From Polaribacter sp. (GTDB lineage Bacteria; Bacteroidota; Bacteroidia; Flavobacteriales; Flavobacteriaceae), in the NCBI GenBank assembly GCA_023254055.1, contig JALQYN010000012.1, positions 1 to 64,000 of the forward strand: a DNA stretch of 64,000 nt. Direction: 5' to 3'. The notes beneath the pieces are model-generated. The model was not told the origin of the DNA. It did no database searches and was given only the letters and a program-made list of their open reading frames with translations. A program made the position numbers and the translations under genes. Shown here one piece after another: positions 17,526 through 26,767 of the stretch; the first letter of the stretch is position 1; every line of letters starts with the position of its first letter.

Positions 17526-19484
17526 ATGAGTGATTCTAAAAATAATAAAAAAAACATGCCCAAATTTAACTTTTATTGGGTGTACGGGGCAATATTTGTA
17601 CTTCTAATTGCATTCCAGTTTTTAAATTCTGGTGATGTCTCTTCTAGAAATATTTCTTCAAATAAATTTTCAGAAATATTAAGAAGTAATGATATTAAAG
17701 AAATTGTTATTGTTAACAGAAGTAATGCACAGATCTACCTTACAGACAAAGCTTTAGATACTGACGCGTATAAGAAATACAAAAAAACAAATGTTTTTAA
17801 TCAAAAAACACCTGTGTTTTCATATGATTTTGGAGATTTACAAAACTTTGAAAATCAACTTACAGAAGCAAGAAAAACGTACAATTTAGATTTTGATCAG
17901 AAACACATAGAGCAAACAAGTTTTATGGATCAAGTTTTTGCATTCTTACCATTTATTATCTTAATCGCTATTTGGCTTTTCTTCATGAGAAGAATGTCTG
18001 GTGGTGGAGCTGGCGGCGGAGGTGGCGGTCAAATATTTAATATTGGAAAATCGAAAGCTAAACTTTTTGATAAAGACACTAAAGTTAAAACAACTTTTAA
18101 AGATGTAGCCGGTTTAGAAGGCGCTAAAGAAGAAGTACAAGAAATTGTAGACTTCTTAAAAAACCCAGGAAAATATACTGCCTTAGGAGGTAAAATCCCA
18201 AAAGGCGCATTGTTAGTTGGATCTCCAGGAACAGGAAAAACATTATTAGCAAAAGCTGTAGCTGGTGAAGCTGGTGTACCATTTTTCTCTTTATCGGGTT
18301 CAGATTTTGTAGAGATGTTTGTTGGAGTAGGTGCTTCTCGTGTTAGGGATTTATTTAAACAAGCAGCTCAAAAATCTCCATCAATTATTTTTATTGATGA
18401 AATCGATGCAATTGGTAGAGCTCGTGGAAAGAATAGCATGACTGGTGGAAATGACGAACGTGAAAATACTTTAAATCAACTACTTACAGAAATGGATGGT
18501 TTCGGTACAGACACAAATGTAATTGTTCTTGCGGCAACAAACCGTGCTGATGTTTTAGACAAAGCGTTGATGCGTGCTGGTCGTTTTGATAGACAAATTT
18601 ATGTTGATTTACCTGACATTAATGAGCGTCAAGCCATTTTTGAAGTTCACATAAAACCATTAAAGTTAGCAGATAATGTTAATATTGAATTCTTAGCACA
18701 ACAAACTCCTGGTTTTTCTGGAGCAGATATAGCTAACATGTGTAATGAAGCTGCATTAATTGCTGCAAGAACAGATAAAAAAGCAATCGAGCATCAAGAT
18801 TTCTTAGATGCAGTTGATAGAATTGTTGGCGGATTAGAAAAGAAAAATAAAGTAATCACACCAAAAGAAAAGAAAGCTATTGCATACCACGAAGCGGGAC
18901 ATGCAACAGTTAGTTGGATGTTAGAACACGCAGCTCCGTTAGTTAAAGTTACAATTGTACCTAGAGGGCAGTCGTTAGGAGCAGCATGGTATTTACCAGC
19001 TGAGAGGATGATTGTTCAAACAGAGCAAATGCTTGATGAAATGTGTGCAACCTTAGGAGGAAGAGCTGCTGAAAAAATTATTTTTGATAAGATTTCAACT
19101 GGAGCCTTAAGTGATTTAGAAAAAGTAACTAAACAAGCTAGAGCCATGGTTACTGTTTATGGATTAAATGAAGAAGTAGGAAATATTACTTATTACGACT
19201 CTTCAGGTAATGATGCCTTTGTAAAACCTTATAGCGAAGAAACTGCCAAAACTATTGATAAAGAAATTTCTAAAATGATTGAAGCTCAATATCAAAGAGC
19301 CATAAAATTATTAGAAGCAAATAAAGAAAAATTAACAACTCTTGCAGAATTATTATTAGAAAAAGAAGTTATCTTTAAAGATGATTTAATGAAGATATTC
19401 GGAAAAAGGCCCTTTGACGAAGAAGAAATTATAAGAAAAGAAATAGTTATTGACGCAGAAAAAAAAGAGGACAAAGAAGAATAA
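17526..19484 (+). CDS. ftsH: ATP-dependent zinc metalloprotease FtsH
   Basis: This membrane-anchored AAA protease degrades misfolded membrane and some soluble proteins. Two membrane segments (about 18-33 and 137-153) enclose a periplasmic domain. A glycine-rich linker [11 protein letters not shown] follows. Walker A reads [14 protein letters not shown] (about 231-244), with serine where most FtsH have proline. Walker B is [11 protein letters not shown], and the SRH is [20 protein letters not shown]. The zinc site HEAGH is at 455-459. Its 652 residues are full length. It lies between rsfS and a LUD-domain gene with tight spacing. Confidence 0.97.
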   Translation: MSDSKNNKKNMPKFNFYWVYGAIFVLLIAFQFLNSGDVSSRNISSNKFSEILRSNDIKEIVIVNRSNAQIYLTDKALDTDAYKKYKKTNVFNQKTPVFSYDFGDLQNFENQLTEARKTYNLDFDQKHIEQTSFMDQVFAFLPFIILIAIWLFFMRRMSGGGAGGGGGGQIFNIGKSKAKLFDKDTKVKTTFKDVAGLEGAKEEVQEIVDFLKNPGKYTALGGKIPKGALLVGSPGTGKTLLAKAVAGEAGVPFFSLSGSDFVEMFVGVGASRVRDLFKQAAQKSPSIIFIDEIDAIGRARGKNSMTGGNDERENTLNQLLTEMDGFGTDTNVIVLAATNRADVLDKALMRAGRFDRQIYVDLPDINERQAIFEVHIKPLKLADNVNIEFLAQQTPGFSGADIANMCNEAALIAARTDKKAIEHQDFLDAVDRIVGGLEKKNKVITPKEKKAIAYHEAGHATVSWMLEHAAPLVKVTIVPRGQSLGAAWYLPAERMIVQTEQMLDEMCATLGGRAAEKIIFDKISTGALSDLEKVTKQARAMVTVYGLNEEVGNITYYDSSGNDAFVKPYSEETAKTIDKEISKMIEAQYQRAIKLLEANKEKLTTLAELLLEKEVIFKDDLMKIFGKRPFDEEEIIRKEIVIDAEKKEDKEE

Positions 19485-19499
19485 TCTTATTTTTATAAA

Positions 19500-20090
19500 A
19501 TGAGTTTTTTAAAAAAGATATTCAAATTTACTAAAGAATCATCTGATGAGAAATCGGCCAAACAACAAGAGGTCAATTTATCTTTAGATGATTCTTTTGT
19601 ACACTATTTTTTAGAAAAAGGTGGTAAATTTTTGTATTGTACTAAAAAAGAAGAAATTGAATATCATTTAAAAAATATTATAAAAGAAAATGATTGGAAA
19701 GAATTAGTTTGTTTAGATGAAAAACTAAGTAAATTATCTAAAAAAATAGATGTCTCTTTTAAATCTGACATCAATTACACTGCTCCTTTTTTTACAACGT
19801 GTGAACATTTAATTTCAGACAATGGCGATATTCTTTTTTCTTCAAACCAACTACGAAGCAAAAAACTTGCATCGCTCTCTGAAAACTTTATTGTATATGC
19901 TACTACAAGTCAATTGGTTAAGAATACAGGGGAAGGTTTAACAGGAATTAAAACCAATTTTAAAGATAATATTCCAACAAATATTAGTTCCATTAAAAAT
20001 TATTCTTTGCAAAAAAAGGAGGATAATTTCTTGATTTACGGAAACAATAACTCAAAAAACTTATATTTGCTGCTGTTCGAAGATTTATAA
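19500..20090 (+). CDS. LUD-domain (LutC/YkgG-like) protein
   Basis: This protein of 196 residues has the pattern of the LUD/LutC family: LVCLDEKLSKLSKKIDVSF, then FTTCEHLISDNGDILFSSNQ (the conserved T-x-CE-hydrophobic-D-x-G strand), then FIVYATTSQLVKNTGEGLTGI. LutC proteins belong to an iron-sulfur lactate oxidation complex. In Bacteroidota a lone copy sits between ftsH and cdsA, as here, without the lutAB partners. Its role in this setting is unknown. No signal peptide or membrane segment is visible. Confidence 0.75.
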   Translation: MSFLKKIFKFTKESSDEKSAKQQEVNLSLDDSFVHYFLEKGGKFLYCTKKEEIEYHLKNIIKENDWKELVCLDEKLSKLSKKIDVSFKSDINYTAPFFTTCEHLISDNGDILFSSNQLRSKKLASLSENFIVYATTSQLVKNTGEGLTGIKTNFKDNIPTNISSIKNYSLQKKEDNFLIYGNNNSKNLYLLLFEDL

Positions 20091-20091
20091 T

Positions 20092-20892
20092 ATGCGCAAC
20101 TTAATAACCAGATCTATTTCTGGAATTGTTTATGTAACTCTTTTCTTATTTGCAATTCTTTATGACGCAAAAAGTTATATAGCCTTAACAGCTATTTTTG
20201 CGATAATTTGTATTTGGGAATTTTCTAAACTCATAAATTCTAAAAATATAATCCCCTATCTGTTATTAGGTGGAATGTTGTATTTTTTTATAAACCCGAT
20301 TGAAGGTTATTCATCACTAACAAGCTTAATCACAACCTTAATCGGTTTGCTCATATTGATCTATTACCTCTTTAGTTCTAAAAAAATTGAATCTGACACC
20401 ATATTACAAAGACTGCTTTTACAACTTATTTATCTTGTTTTACCTTTTTATTTTTTAATATCAATACCTTTTATTTTTGGAACATATCAACCAGAAATTC
20501 TAATATGTATTTTAATTTTTATTTGGGTGAACGACAGTTTTGCTTATTTAGTAGGTAAGAATTTTGGCAAAACCAAGTTGTTTGAAAGCGTTTCTCCTAA
20601 AAAAACAATTGAAGGATTTTTGGGTGGATTAATTTTTTCACTAGTTGCAGCATTTTTTATCTCATATCAACATGATAACCCTAGAATTACTTTAATAGAT
20701 TGGATGATTATTGCAGCTATTTTATCTATTTTAGGTACTATTGGTGATTTAATCGAATCAAAATTTAAAAGACAAGCAAACAGTAAAGATAGCGGGAATA
20801 TTATGCCAGGACATGGCGGAATGTTAGACAGATTAGATAGTTTGTTTTTCGCTGCTCCATTTGTATATTTGTACTTATACTTCATCATTTAA
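20092..20892 (+). CDS. cdsA: Phosphatidate cytidylyltransferase
   Basis: This integral membrane enzyme makes CDP-diacylglycerol from phosphatidic acid and CTP. Most of the 266 residues form about seven hydrophobic segments. The family signature is present near the C-terminus as LGTIGDLIESKFKRQANSKDSG...MPGHGGMLDRLDSL, and the earlier KKTIEGFLGGL is also typical. It starts 1 bp after the LUD stop and is followed by psd, the next enzyme class in phospholipid synthesis, 12 bp later. Confidence 0.95.
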   Translation: MRNLITRSISGIVYVTLFLFAILYDAKSYIALTAIFAIICIWEFSKLINSKNIIPYLLLGGMLYFFINPIEGYSSLTSLITTLIGLLILIYYLFSSKKIESDTILQRLLLQLIYLVLPFYFLISIPFIFGTYQPEILICILIFIWVNDSFAYLVGKNFGKTKLFESVSPKKTIEGFLGGLIFSLVAAFFISYQHDNPRITLIDWMIIAAILSILGTIGDLIESKFKRQANSKDSGNIMPGHGGMLDRLDSLFFAAPFVYLYLYFII

Positions 20893-20904
20893 AATTGAAC
20901 TTTT

Positions 20905-21555
20905 ATGTTTCATAAAGAAGGATTTAAAATCATTACAATAACCTCTTTAATTATTGTAGCCGGAATTTTATTAGCTGATGCGTTTATTTCTATTGCGTGG
21001 TTACAAAAATCAATTCAGTTTGGGTTGATTCTACTTTATGTGATTGTACTTCAGTTTTTTAGAAATCCAAAAAGAAACACCTTAATCAATGATGGTCAAA
21101 TAATAGCACCCGTTGATGGTAAAGTTGTTGTTATTGAAGAAGTTTTTGAACCTGAATACTTTAAAGATAAAAGGCTACAGGTTTCAATTTTCATGTCACC
21201 ACTAAACGTTCACGTAACACGTTATGCTTTAAGCGGAACGGTTAAATACAGTAAATATCATCCTGGAAAATATTTGGTTGCTTGGCACCCAAAAGCATCT
21301 ACAGAAAATGAAAGAACTACTATCGTTTTAGAAAATAAAACTTTTGGCCAAATATTATATAGACAAATAGCAGGTGCATTGGCTAAAAGAATTGTAAATT
21401 ACGCTACTGAAGGACAAGAAGTTGTTCAAGGAACAGATGCCGGATTTATCAAATTTGGTTCTAGAGTAGATTTATTCTTACCTTTAAATACTAAAATTGA
21501 TGTAAAAATTGGTGATAAAGTTAAAGGAGGAGAACAAATAGTTGCACACAAATAA
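20905..21555 (+). CDS. psd: Phosphatidylserine decarboxylase (short proenzyme type)
   Basis: It makes phosphatidylethanolamine from phosphatidylserine in the membrane. The N-terminal part has two hydrophobic segments (about 8-45). The catalytic part contains APVDGKVVVIEE, IFMSPLNVHVTRYALSG and the self-cleavage region IKFGSRVDLFLP, where the Gly-Ser bond gives the pyruvoyl cofactor. Its 216 residues match the short archaeal/Bacteroidota-type enzyme. It sits in the order cdsA-psd-ACBP, all lipid-related, and the next start follows by 1 bp after its stop. Confidence 0.94.
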   Translation: MFHKEGFKIITITSLIIVAGILLADAFISIAWLQKSIQFGLILLYVIVLQFFRNPKRNTLINDGQIIAPVDGKVVVIEEVFEPEYFKDKRLQVSIFMSPLNVHVTRYALSGTVKYSKYHPGKYLVAWHPKASTENERTTIVLENKTFGQILYRQIAGALAKRIVNYATEGQEVVQGTDAGFIKFGSRVDLFLPLNTKIDVKIGDKVKGGEQIVAHK

Positions 21556-21556
21556 A

Positions 21557-21817
21557 ATGAGTTCATTAGATACACAATTTCAAGACGCATATAAAATTGC
21601 CTCAAGTTTATCTCAAGATCAATTAGCACCAGACATCATGTTAAAATTGTATGCTTACTATAAGCAAGCAACTTACGGTGACAATAATCCTGATTTTATA
21701 GAAACAAACGAATTAGACCTTAGAAACGGTTTTAAACTAAACGCTTGGATTCAATTAAGAGGAATGTCTATAGAGAAAGCAAAAAAAGAATATATTAAAA
21801 TAGTTAAACAATTATAA
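21557..21817 (+). CDS. Acyl-CoA-binding protein
   Basis: This is a four-helix acyl-CoA carrier of 86 residues. The ACBP signature is visible in LKLYAYYKQATYGDNN, with NAWIQLRGMSIEKAKKEYIKIV close to the C-terminus. It would bind long-chain acyl-CoA in the cytoplasm and fits with the adjoining phospholipid genes. The ORF in the track begins at a TTG inside psd. The ATG at 21557 gives MSSLDTQFQDAY, the normal beginning. Acyl-CoA-binding proteins are widespread in eukaryotes and patchy in bacteria. Confidence 0.9.
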   Translation: MSSLDTQFQDAYKIASSLSQDQLAPDIMLKLYAYYKQATYGDNNPDFIETNELDLRNGFKLNAWIQLRGMSIEKAKKEYIKIVKQL

Positions 21818-21828
21818 TAAATCCTACT

Positions 21829-22446
21829 ATGAGAAAATTTTTATTTGTTGCCATATTACTATCTATTACTTTTCAATTTACTTCTTGTAAATCTGAAGAA
21901 AAAAAGAAAACAGAAAAAAAAGAGGTAAAAACAGCTCCTTTTTCATTAGAGACAGCTAACAATTCAATAGATTTTGTTGCCTATAAAACAACTGATAAAA
22001 TTCCTGTTAAAGGAAAATTTAAAAAAATTAATATTACTAAAAACGGAAACGGTACTACTGCAAAAGAAGCAATTAACAATACTGAATTTGCAATTCCTGT
22101 AAGTAGTTTGTTTACAGCTGATGTTAGTAGAGATTTTAAATTAAAGAAATTTTTCTTTGGGGTGATGGACAATACAAGTCTTTTGTCTGGTAAATTAATG
22201 CTACAAACAGATAGTACTGGTGTTGCTACAATTACTATGAATGCAGTAACAGCTGATTTACCTTTTTCATATTCAATAAAAGACAAAGAGTTTACGTTAA
22301 GTGCTACGATGAATTTAGACAATTGGAATGCACAAAATGCTGTAGATTCATTAAATTTAGCTTGTAGAGATTTACACAAAGCTGCAGACGGAATTTCTAA
22401 AACATGGAGTGAGGTTGCTATCAATATTATGACCGTTTTCAAATAA
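21829..22446 (+). CDS. YceI-like domain lipoprotein
   Basis: It is a lipoprotein with the signal MRKFLFVAILLSITFQFTSC, where cysteine 20 is the lipidation site, followed by a charged linker KSEEKKKTEKKEVK. The remaining part resembles the YceI beta-barrel that binds isoprenoid or lipid ligands, with FSLETANNSIDFVAYKTTDK and the paired strand regions. It is the last gene of the rsfS-to-ACBP run, 11 bp after ACBP, and is closed by a strong terminator. The lipid theme of the operon agrees with a lipid-binding role, but this is inference. Confidence 0.75.
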   Translation: MRKFLFVAILLSITFQFTSCKSEEKKKTEKKEVKTAPFSLETANNSIDFVAYKTTDKIPVKGKFKKINITKNGNGTTAKEAINNTEFAIPVSSLFTADVSRDFKLKKFFFGVMDNTSLLSGKLMLQTDSTGVATITMNAVTADLPFSYSIKDKEFTLSATMNLDNWNAQNAVDSLNLACRDLHKAADGISKTWSEVAINIMTVFK

Positions 22447-22458
22447 CAAAAAATACAC

Positions 22459-22490
22459 AAAAAAAAGCCTCGAAATTCGAGGCTTTTTTT
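22459..22490. terminator. Bidirectional terminator between the YceI-like gene and the ACMSD gene
   Basis: AAAAAAGCCTCG-AAATT-CGAGGCTTTTTTT has a 12-bp stem with A- and T-tracts on both sides, so it can serve both convergent transcripts. The T-tract touches the stop of the minus-strand gene. Confidence 0.9.
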
Positions 22491-23574
22491 ATGCTAATAT
22501 TTTATCTACCAATTCCTGTTTTGCTTTTTCATCCTCACCAAAAAGCCATTGCAATACATTATCATCCCAAATTTCATCTCGTTCTGTTTTATTGATAATT
22601 CCTTGTTCAATTGCTAAATCCAATATTTTTCCAGGATAAGAAGATTGTTGTTCACTTTCCATTTCTCCTAACGGATATGGATCATCTAAGCCCATTAAAA
22701 CTTGTTTAGAACCTTGATTTTTAATTAGTAATTGCAGTCCTCCTGTATCATGCACCAAGGTGTCAAAGAAAATATTTTTATGACCAACTGCTTTTCTAGG
22801 ATGTGTTTTACCTTCAAACAGATCTGGTCTACCATCAAAACCTTGAATTCTACGTCCTAAATTTATTTGCGCTAACTGTCCGCCATGCGCAAAACAAACT
22901 CGCATTCCTGGATATTTATCTTGATATCCGTTTAAGGTTAAAAAATGATAGGCGTCTGCACATTGTGCCAACATCCATATCAAATGAAAACGCCAAGATG
23001 TATTTTCTAATTTGATAAATTTTTCTCCGTCATAGGGATGAATTTCTACTGCTAAATTGTATTTGCTTGCCAATTCAAAAATAGGCTCATTTTCTTCATC
23101 AAAAATACAACGCCATGTTCCTATAGTATCCATATAATGTGTTGGCAAACACAACAAGCGCATCCCTAATTGCTCTACACAACGTTCTATTTCCCAGCAA
23201 GCACCTCTAACAAAACCAGGATGCACTACAAAACCACAGGTGAATTTAGAAGGATGATCGTGTTGAATTTTAGCATTGAAATCGTTTTGAAAACGCAAGG
23301 CTTGTTTCATTTCTTCCACACGTAAACCATTTCCATATAACTGAGACAAGTTTAAAACAACAGCATGATCAATCTTAAAACGATCCATCCATTCTAACTT
23401 TTCTTTTAAGAAAAAACTAGAATCGGTAACAGGTCTACTCCAATCTTTTTGAAGCATGTATTTTCGATCTTTATCTACCCAAAAAATTCCTTTGTCTTGC
23501 ATAAACTGCGGAATCTCTTCTGGATATGGCAGTAAATGTGAATGTCCGTTTATGCGTAGTTTTCTTTTTTTCAT
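22489..23574 (-). CDS. 2-amino-3-carboxymuconate-6-semialdehyde decarboxylase (ACMSD)
   Basis: It removes CO2 from ACMS, the ring-opening product of 3-hydroxyanthranilate, and so directs tryptophan carbon to catabolism and away from quinolinate/NAD. It is a zinc amidohydrolase-fold enzyme. The metal-binding HxH is in INGHSHLLPYP (H11, H13), with VCFAHGGQL and MGLDDPYPLGEME as further metal and active-site regions. The 361 residues are slightly longer than characterised ACMSD. It is the last gene on the minus strand of the kynurenine cluster, next to 3-hydroxyanthranilate dioxygenase, which fixes the function. Confidence 0.92.
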   Translation of the reverse strand: MKKRKLRINGHSHLLPYPEEIPQFMQDKGIFWVDKDRKYMLQKDWSRPVTDSSFFLKEKLEWMDRFKIDHAVVLNLSQLYGNGLRVEEMKQALRFQNDFNAKIQHDHPSKFTCGFVVHPGFVRGACWEIERCVEQLGMRLLCLPTHYMDTIGTWRCIFDEENEPIFELASKYNLAVEIHPYDGEKFIKLENTSWRFHLIWMLAQCADAYHFLTLNGYQDKYPGMRVCFAHGGQLAQINLGRRIQGFDGRPDLFEGKTHPRKAVGHKNIFFDTLVHDTGGLQLLIKNQGSKQVLMGLDDPYPLGEMESEQQSSYPGKILDLAIEQGIINKTERDEIWDDNVLQWLFGEDEKAKQELVDKILA

Positions 23575-23580
23575 CCTATC

Positions 23581-23659
23581 TATTATTGCGAGGCTTTAGC
23601 CGTGGCAATCTTTTTGTTTTTTAATGAGATTACATCGTTATTACCTCCTCGTAATGACG
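23581..23659. repeat. Interspersed palindromic repeat, TCATTGCGA family, copy 1
   Basis: ATTGCGAGGC...GTGGCAATC...GAGATTACATCG...CCTCGTAATGAC. The ends are inverted copies. It fills the gap between the ACMSD and 3-hydroxyanthranilate dioxygenase genes. Confidence 0.75.
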
Positions 23660-23669
23660 AACAAATTTA

Positions 23670-24194
23670 TTATATTTTATTTGGGGCCTCCATTACCGTT
23701 CCACAATTAGAACAGGTACATTTCTTGGTGTCTGAATAATAGTTATCAAAAATTACGGGCATATCCGTTTCAATATTATCCAACGCAAATTGCTCTCTGT
23801 ACAATTGATTTCCACATTTTTCACAATACCATTCTAAGGCATCTAACATACCGTCAGAACGCGGGTATTCTATTACCAAACCAACAGTATTTGCTTTACG
23901 TTGTGGAGAATGAGGCACTTTGGCTGGCAATAAATAAATATCGCCTTCGTTAATTGCTACATCTTGTGATTTCCCGTCAACAATGATTTTCAACACCATG
24001 TCTCCTTCAACTTGATAAAAGAATTCAGGTGTTTCATTATAATGATAATCTTTTCTATTATTTGGTCCGCCAACCACCATTACAATATACTCTCCGTTAT
24101 CCCAAACACATTTGTTGCCAACTGGCGGCTTTAATAAATGACGATGTTCATCAATCCATTTTTTAAAATTTAAAGGCTGTACTAGTTTACTCAT
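23670..24194 (-). CDS. 3-hydroxyanthranilate 3,4-dioxygenase
   Basis: This is a cupin dioxygenase that opens the ring of 3-hydroxyanthranilate to ACMS with O2. Iron ligands H51, E57 and H95 (KDYHYNETPEFFYQ and PAKVPHSPQR) sit at the same positions as in the Cupriavidus enzyme. The C-terminal rubredoxin-like site is present as WYCEKCGNQLY (C124, C127) and CTCSNCGTV (C161, C164). Its 174 residues are standard. It lies between ACMSD and an SDR gene, separated from both by palindromic repeats. Confidence 0.95.
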   Translation of the reverse strand: MSKLVQPLNFKKWIDEHRHLLKPPVGNKCVWDNGEYIVMVVGGPNNRKDYHYNETPEFFYQVEGDMVLKIIVDGKSQDVAINEGDIYLLPAKVPHSPQRKANTVGLVIEYPRSDGMLDALEWYCEKCGNQLYREQFALDNIETDMPVIFDNYYSDTKKCTCSNCGTVMEAPNKI

Positions 24195-24252
24195 TTTATT
24201 TAATTTTTTAGGCGTTTCCTAAAGGTCGGGCTTTATGCTGTACCTTTTTATT

Positions 24253-24332
24253 GTCATTGCGAAGAAAGTTTTTCTCTTTCTGTGGCAATCTCAAATATAC
24301 AGAGAGATTACTTCGTTTTACTCGTAATGACG
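24253..24332. repeat. Interspersed palindromic repeat, TCATTGCGA family, copy 2
   Basis: GTCATTGCGAAGAAAG...GTGGCAATCTC...GAGATTACTTCG...CTCGTAATGACG. It lies in the gap between the dioxygenase and SDR genes. Confidence 0.78.
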
Positions 24333-24391
24333 TTTTCTTATTACATAAAAAAGGGTGTCGCTTCAATCCCTAACGCAAGGTTTCGATAAAT

Positions 24392-25168
24392 TTACAAACT
24401 TTTTGTTCTTCCACCATCAACCGGAACATTTATTCCGTTGATAAAACTTGCTTTTTCACTTGCTAAAAACACTACTGCATTGGCAATTTCTTCTGGTTTT
24501 GCAAAACGCTGAGCTGGTGATGCTTTTTTCATTGCTTCTGCAACTTCATCAAAAGATTTTCCTGTTTTAGCAGATTTATTTTTGATAATTTCATTCAAAC
24601 GTTCAGTACCTGTGGCACCTGGCAACACGTTGTTTACAGTAATTCCGAATTCACCTAACTCATTTGCTAAGGTTTTAGACCAACTAGCAACTGCTCCTCT
24701 TATGGTATTAGAAACTCCTAATCCGTCTAAAGGTTGTTTTACAGAAGTAGAAATAATATTGATAATTCTACCAAAACATTGTGTTTTCATAAAAGGCACA
24801 ACTGCCTGCACCAATAGATGATTGCATTTTAAATGCTGTGTAAAAGCGCTTTCAAACTCTTCTAATTTGGCATAAAAAATTGGTCCTCCTGCTGGCCCAC
24901 CTGTATTGTTTACCAGAATATGAAATTGCATTTGGGTAGCTTCTAGCTTTTCTTTCAATGCTTGTGGATTTGAAAAATCTGCCACTAAATAACTGTGACA
25001 TTGATTGTTGTTTGGCAGTTCTGCTAAGACTGCTTTTAACTTTTCTTCGTTACGAGCAACTAAAGTAACGTTCACTCCTTCTGCAGCCAATCCGATTGCA
25101 GATGCTTTTCCTATCCCTTGTGTGCTGCCGCATACCAAGGCGTTTTTATTATTTATTTCTAAGTTCAT
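24392..25168 (-). CDS. Short-chain dehydrogenase/reductase in the kynurenine cluster
   Basis: This is an NAD(P)-binding Rossmann enzyme. VCGSTQGIGKASAIGLA is the cofactor loop and LVNNTGGPAGG the NNAG-type motif. The catalytic serine region is IINIISTSVKQPLDGLGVSNTIRGA, in which the usual Tyr-x3-Lys is not evident at the normal spacing. VNNVLPGATGTERL and GINVPVDGG follow. The missing YxxxK suggests an atypical or non-oxidoreductase member. Similar SDRs recur in bacterial 2-aminomuconate pathway clusters, and its exact step is unknown. The length of 258 residues is normal. Confidence 0.85.
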   Translation of the reverse strand: MNLEINNKNALVCGSTQGIGKASAIGLAAEGVNVTLVARNEEKLKAVLAELPNNNQCHSYLVADFSNPQALKEKLEATQMQFHILVNNTGGPAGGPIFYAKLEEFESAFTQHLKCNHLLVQAVVPFMKTQCFGRIINIISTSVKQPLDGLGVSNTIRGAVASWSKTLANELGEFGITVNNVLPGATGTERLNEIIKNKSAKTGKSFDEVAEAMKKASPAQRFAKPEEIANAVVFLASEKASFINGINVPVDGGRTKSL

Positions 25169-25185
25169 CTTATTTTATAGATGTA

Positions 25186-25247
25186 AGAATCTAGAAACAA
25201 GAAACAAGACTTTTTGTCTTTACTCTTGGCTCTTTCGTCTTGGTTCT
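25186..25247. repeat. Interspersed repeat, AGAAACAAG family, copy 1
   Basis: TCTAGAAACAAGAAACAAGAC-TTTTT-GTCTTTACTCTTGGCTCTTTCGTCTTGGTTCTTT folds as an imperfect inverted repeat. It sits in the gap between the SDR and the aldehyde dehydrogenase. Confidence 0.7.
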
Positions 25248-26690
25248 TTAATTATATTTAATACATACATTTTTAGCTTCGGTAAAGAAACGTAAGGCTT
25301 CAAAACCACCTTCGCGGCCAACTCCAGATGCTTTTGCTCCACCAAATGGCGTACGTAAATCACGTAGCATCCATGTGTTTACCCAAACAATTCCTGTTTG
25401 TAATTGTTGTGAGAATTGCATAGTTCTATTTAAGTTGTTAGTCCATAAGGTTGCTGACAATCCATACTTTACATTGTTTGCTAATTGTAATGCTTCTTTA
25501 TCAGTTTTAAAAGACATGATGGTTACAACGGGCCCAAATACTTCTTCTTGATTGATGCGACAATCATTTGTTGTTATTTCAATAATTGTAGGTTGCATAT
25601 AATAGCCGTTCTCAAAACCTTCAATAGTGACTTCTAAACCTCCACATAAAATTTTCCCGCCATCGTCTTCAGCAATTTTAACATAGTTTTCTACCTTTTC
25701 TAAATGTGATTTAGAAACCAATGCACCAATATTTGTGTTTTCGTCCGAAGGGTGGCCAACTTGTAATTGCTTTACTTTTTGAACAAAGTCTTTTTTAAAC
25801 TTTTCAAAAATGGCTTCTTCAACAAAAATTCTACTTCCACATAAACAAATCTGACCTTGATTTGCAAATGAAGAGCGTACTGTAGTTGCTAACATATTCT
25901 CATAATCGCAATCTGCAAAAATGATGTTTGGGTTTTTTCCCCCTAATTCTAAGGATAACTTCTTAAACTTAGGAGCCGCAACGCGTGCAATATGTGCTCC
26001 AGTTTCTGTTCCGCCTGTAAATGAAATGGCTTTGATATTTGGATGTTCTATAATAGCCTGACCTGTGGTTGTTCCTAATCCGTGAACAATGTTTAACACG
26101 CCTTTTGGGAGGCCAGCCTCATTGAGTATCTCCCCTAATAAATAAGCCGTCATAGGAGTTACTTCACTAGGTTTTGCTACCACACAATTACCAGCTGCAA
26201 TAGCAGGTGCAATTTTCCAAGTAAACAAGTATAATGGCAAATTCCAAGGAGAAATACATCCAACAACTCCGATTGGTTGACGTAATGTAAAGTTCACGGC
26301 ATTCAACCCTACACTTTCATGAGATTCTGAAGCAAACTGTGTAATGGCATTTCCGAAGAAACGAAAATTACTTGCTGCTCTAGGGATATCAATTTGTTTG
26401 GCTAAACTTAATGGTTTTCCATTGTCTTTAGATTCTGCCATTGCAAAACGTTCTAAATTAGATTCGAGTAGTTCAGAGATTTTAATCAAAATTCGACTTC
26501 GTTCTTCTAAGGTAGAATTGCTCCATTTCGGTAATGCTTCTGCTGCTGACTGGTAAGCTTTGGCAACATCTTCAGTAGATGAATTCGGAATTTGAGAATA
26601 CACTTCTCCGTTTGATGGATTGTAGTTATCTAGCCAATTATTACTAACTGGATTTACAAACTCTCCGTTGATATAGTTTTTTATGTTCAT
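25248..26690 (-). CDS. Aldehyde dehydrogenase, probably 2-aminomuconate 6-semialdehyde dehydrogenase
   Basis: This NAD-dependent enzyme would oxidise 2-aminomuconate semialdehyde, the product of ACMSD, to 2-aminomuconate. ALDH motifs are SFTGGTETGAHIA (cofactor), LSLELGGKNPNIIF with the glutamate base, and FANQGQICLCGSRIFV with the catalytic cysteine. MNIKNYINGEFVNP is the usual N-terminus, so I start at 26690, and not at 26729. The 480 residues are normal for the class. Its cluster position, between ACMSD and the aminomuconate deaminase, supports the assignment. Confidence 0.92.
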   Translation of the reverse strand: MNIKNYINGEFVNPVSNNWLDNYNPSNGEVYSQIPNSSTEDVAKAYQSAAEALPKWSNSTLEERSRILIKISELLESNLERFAMAESKDNGKPLSLAKQIDIPRAASNFRFFGNAITQFASESHESVGLNAVNFTLRQPIGVVGCISPWNLPLYLFTWKIAPAIAAGNCVVAKPSEVTPMTAYLLGEILNEAGLPKGVLNIVHGLGTTTGQAIIEHPNIKAISFTGGTETGAHIARVAAPKFKKLSLELGGKNPNIIFADCDYENMLATTVRSSFANQGQICLCGSRIFVEEAIFEKFKKDFVQKVKQLQVGHPSDENTNIGALVSKSHLEKVENYVKIAEDDGGKILCGGLEVTIEGFENGYYMQPTIIEITTNDCRINQEEVFGPVVTIMSFKTDKEALQLANNVKYGLSATLWTNNLNRTMQFSQQLQTGIVWVNTWMLRDLRTPFGGAKASGVGREGGFEALRFFTEAKNVCIKYN

Positions 26691-26713
26691 TTTATTCTTA
26701 GATAAAAATAACC

Positions 26714-26767
26714 AATAAGACAGAATCAAGACAATCCGTCTTGTCTCTTGGCTCTTGTTTCTCTAGT
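26714..26767. repeat. Interspersed repeat, AGAAACAAG family, copy 2
   Basis: AAGACAGAATCAAGACAATCCGTCTTGTCTCTTGGCTCTTGTTTCTCTAG is an imperfect inverted repeat related to the 25.19 kb copy. Its end runs into the stop codon of the RidA gene. Confidence 0.7.

Noticed and set aside
21981-22460. 159-residue minus-strand ORF
   Set aside because: It is antisense to the YceI-like lipoprotein gene and crosses its terminator.
23582-23659. TCATTGCGA repeats as terminators only
   Set aside because: They lack a U-tract, are longer than terminators, and lie within a same-strand gene cluster.
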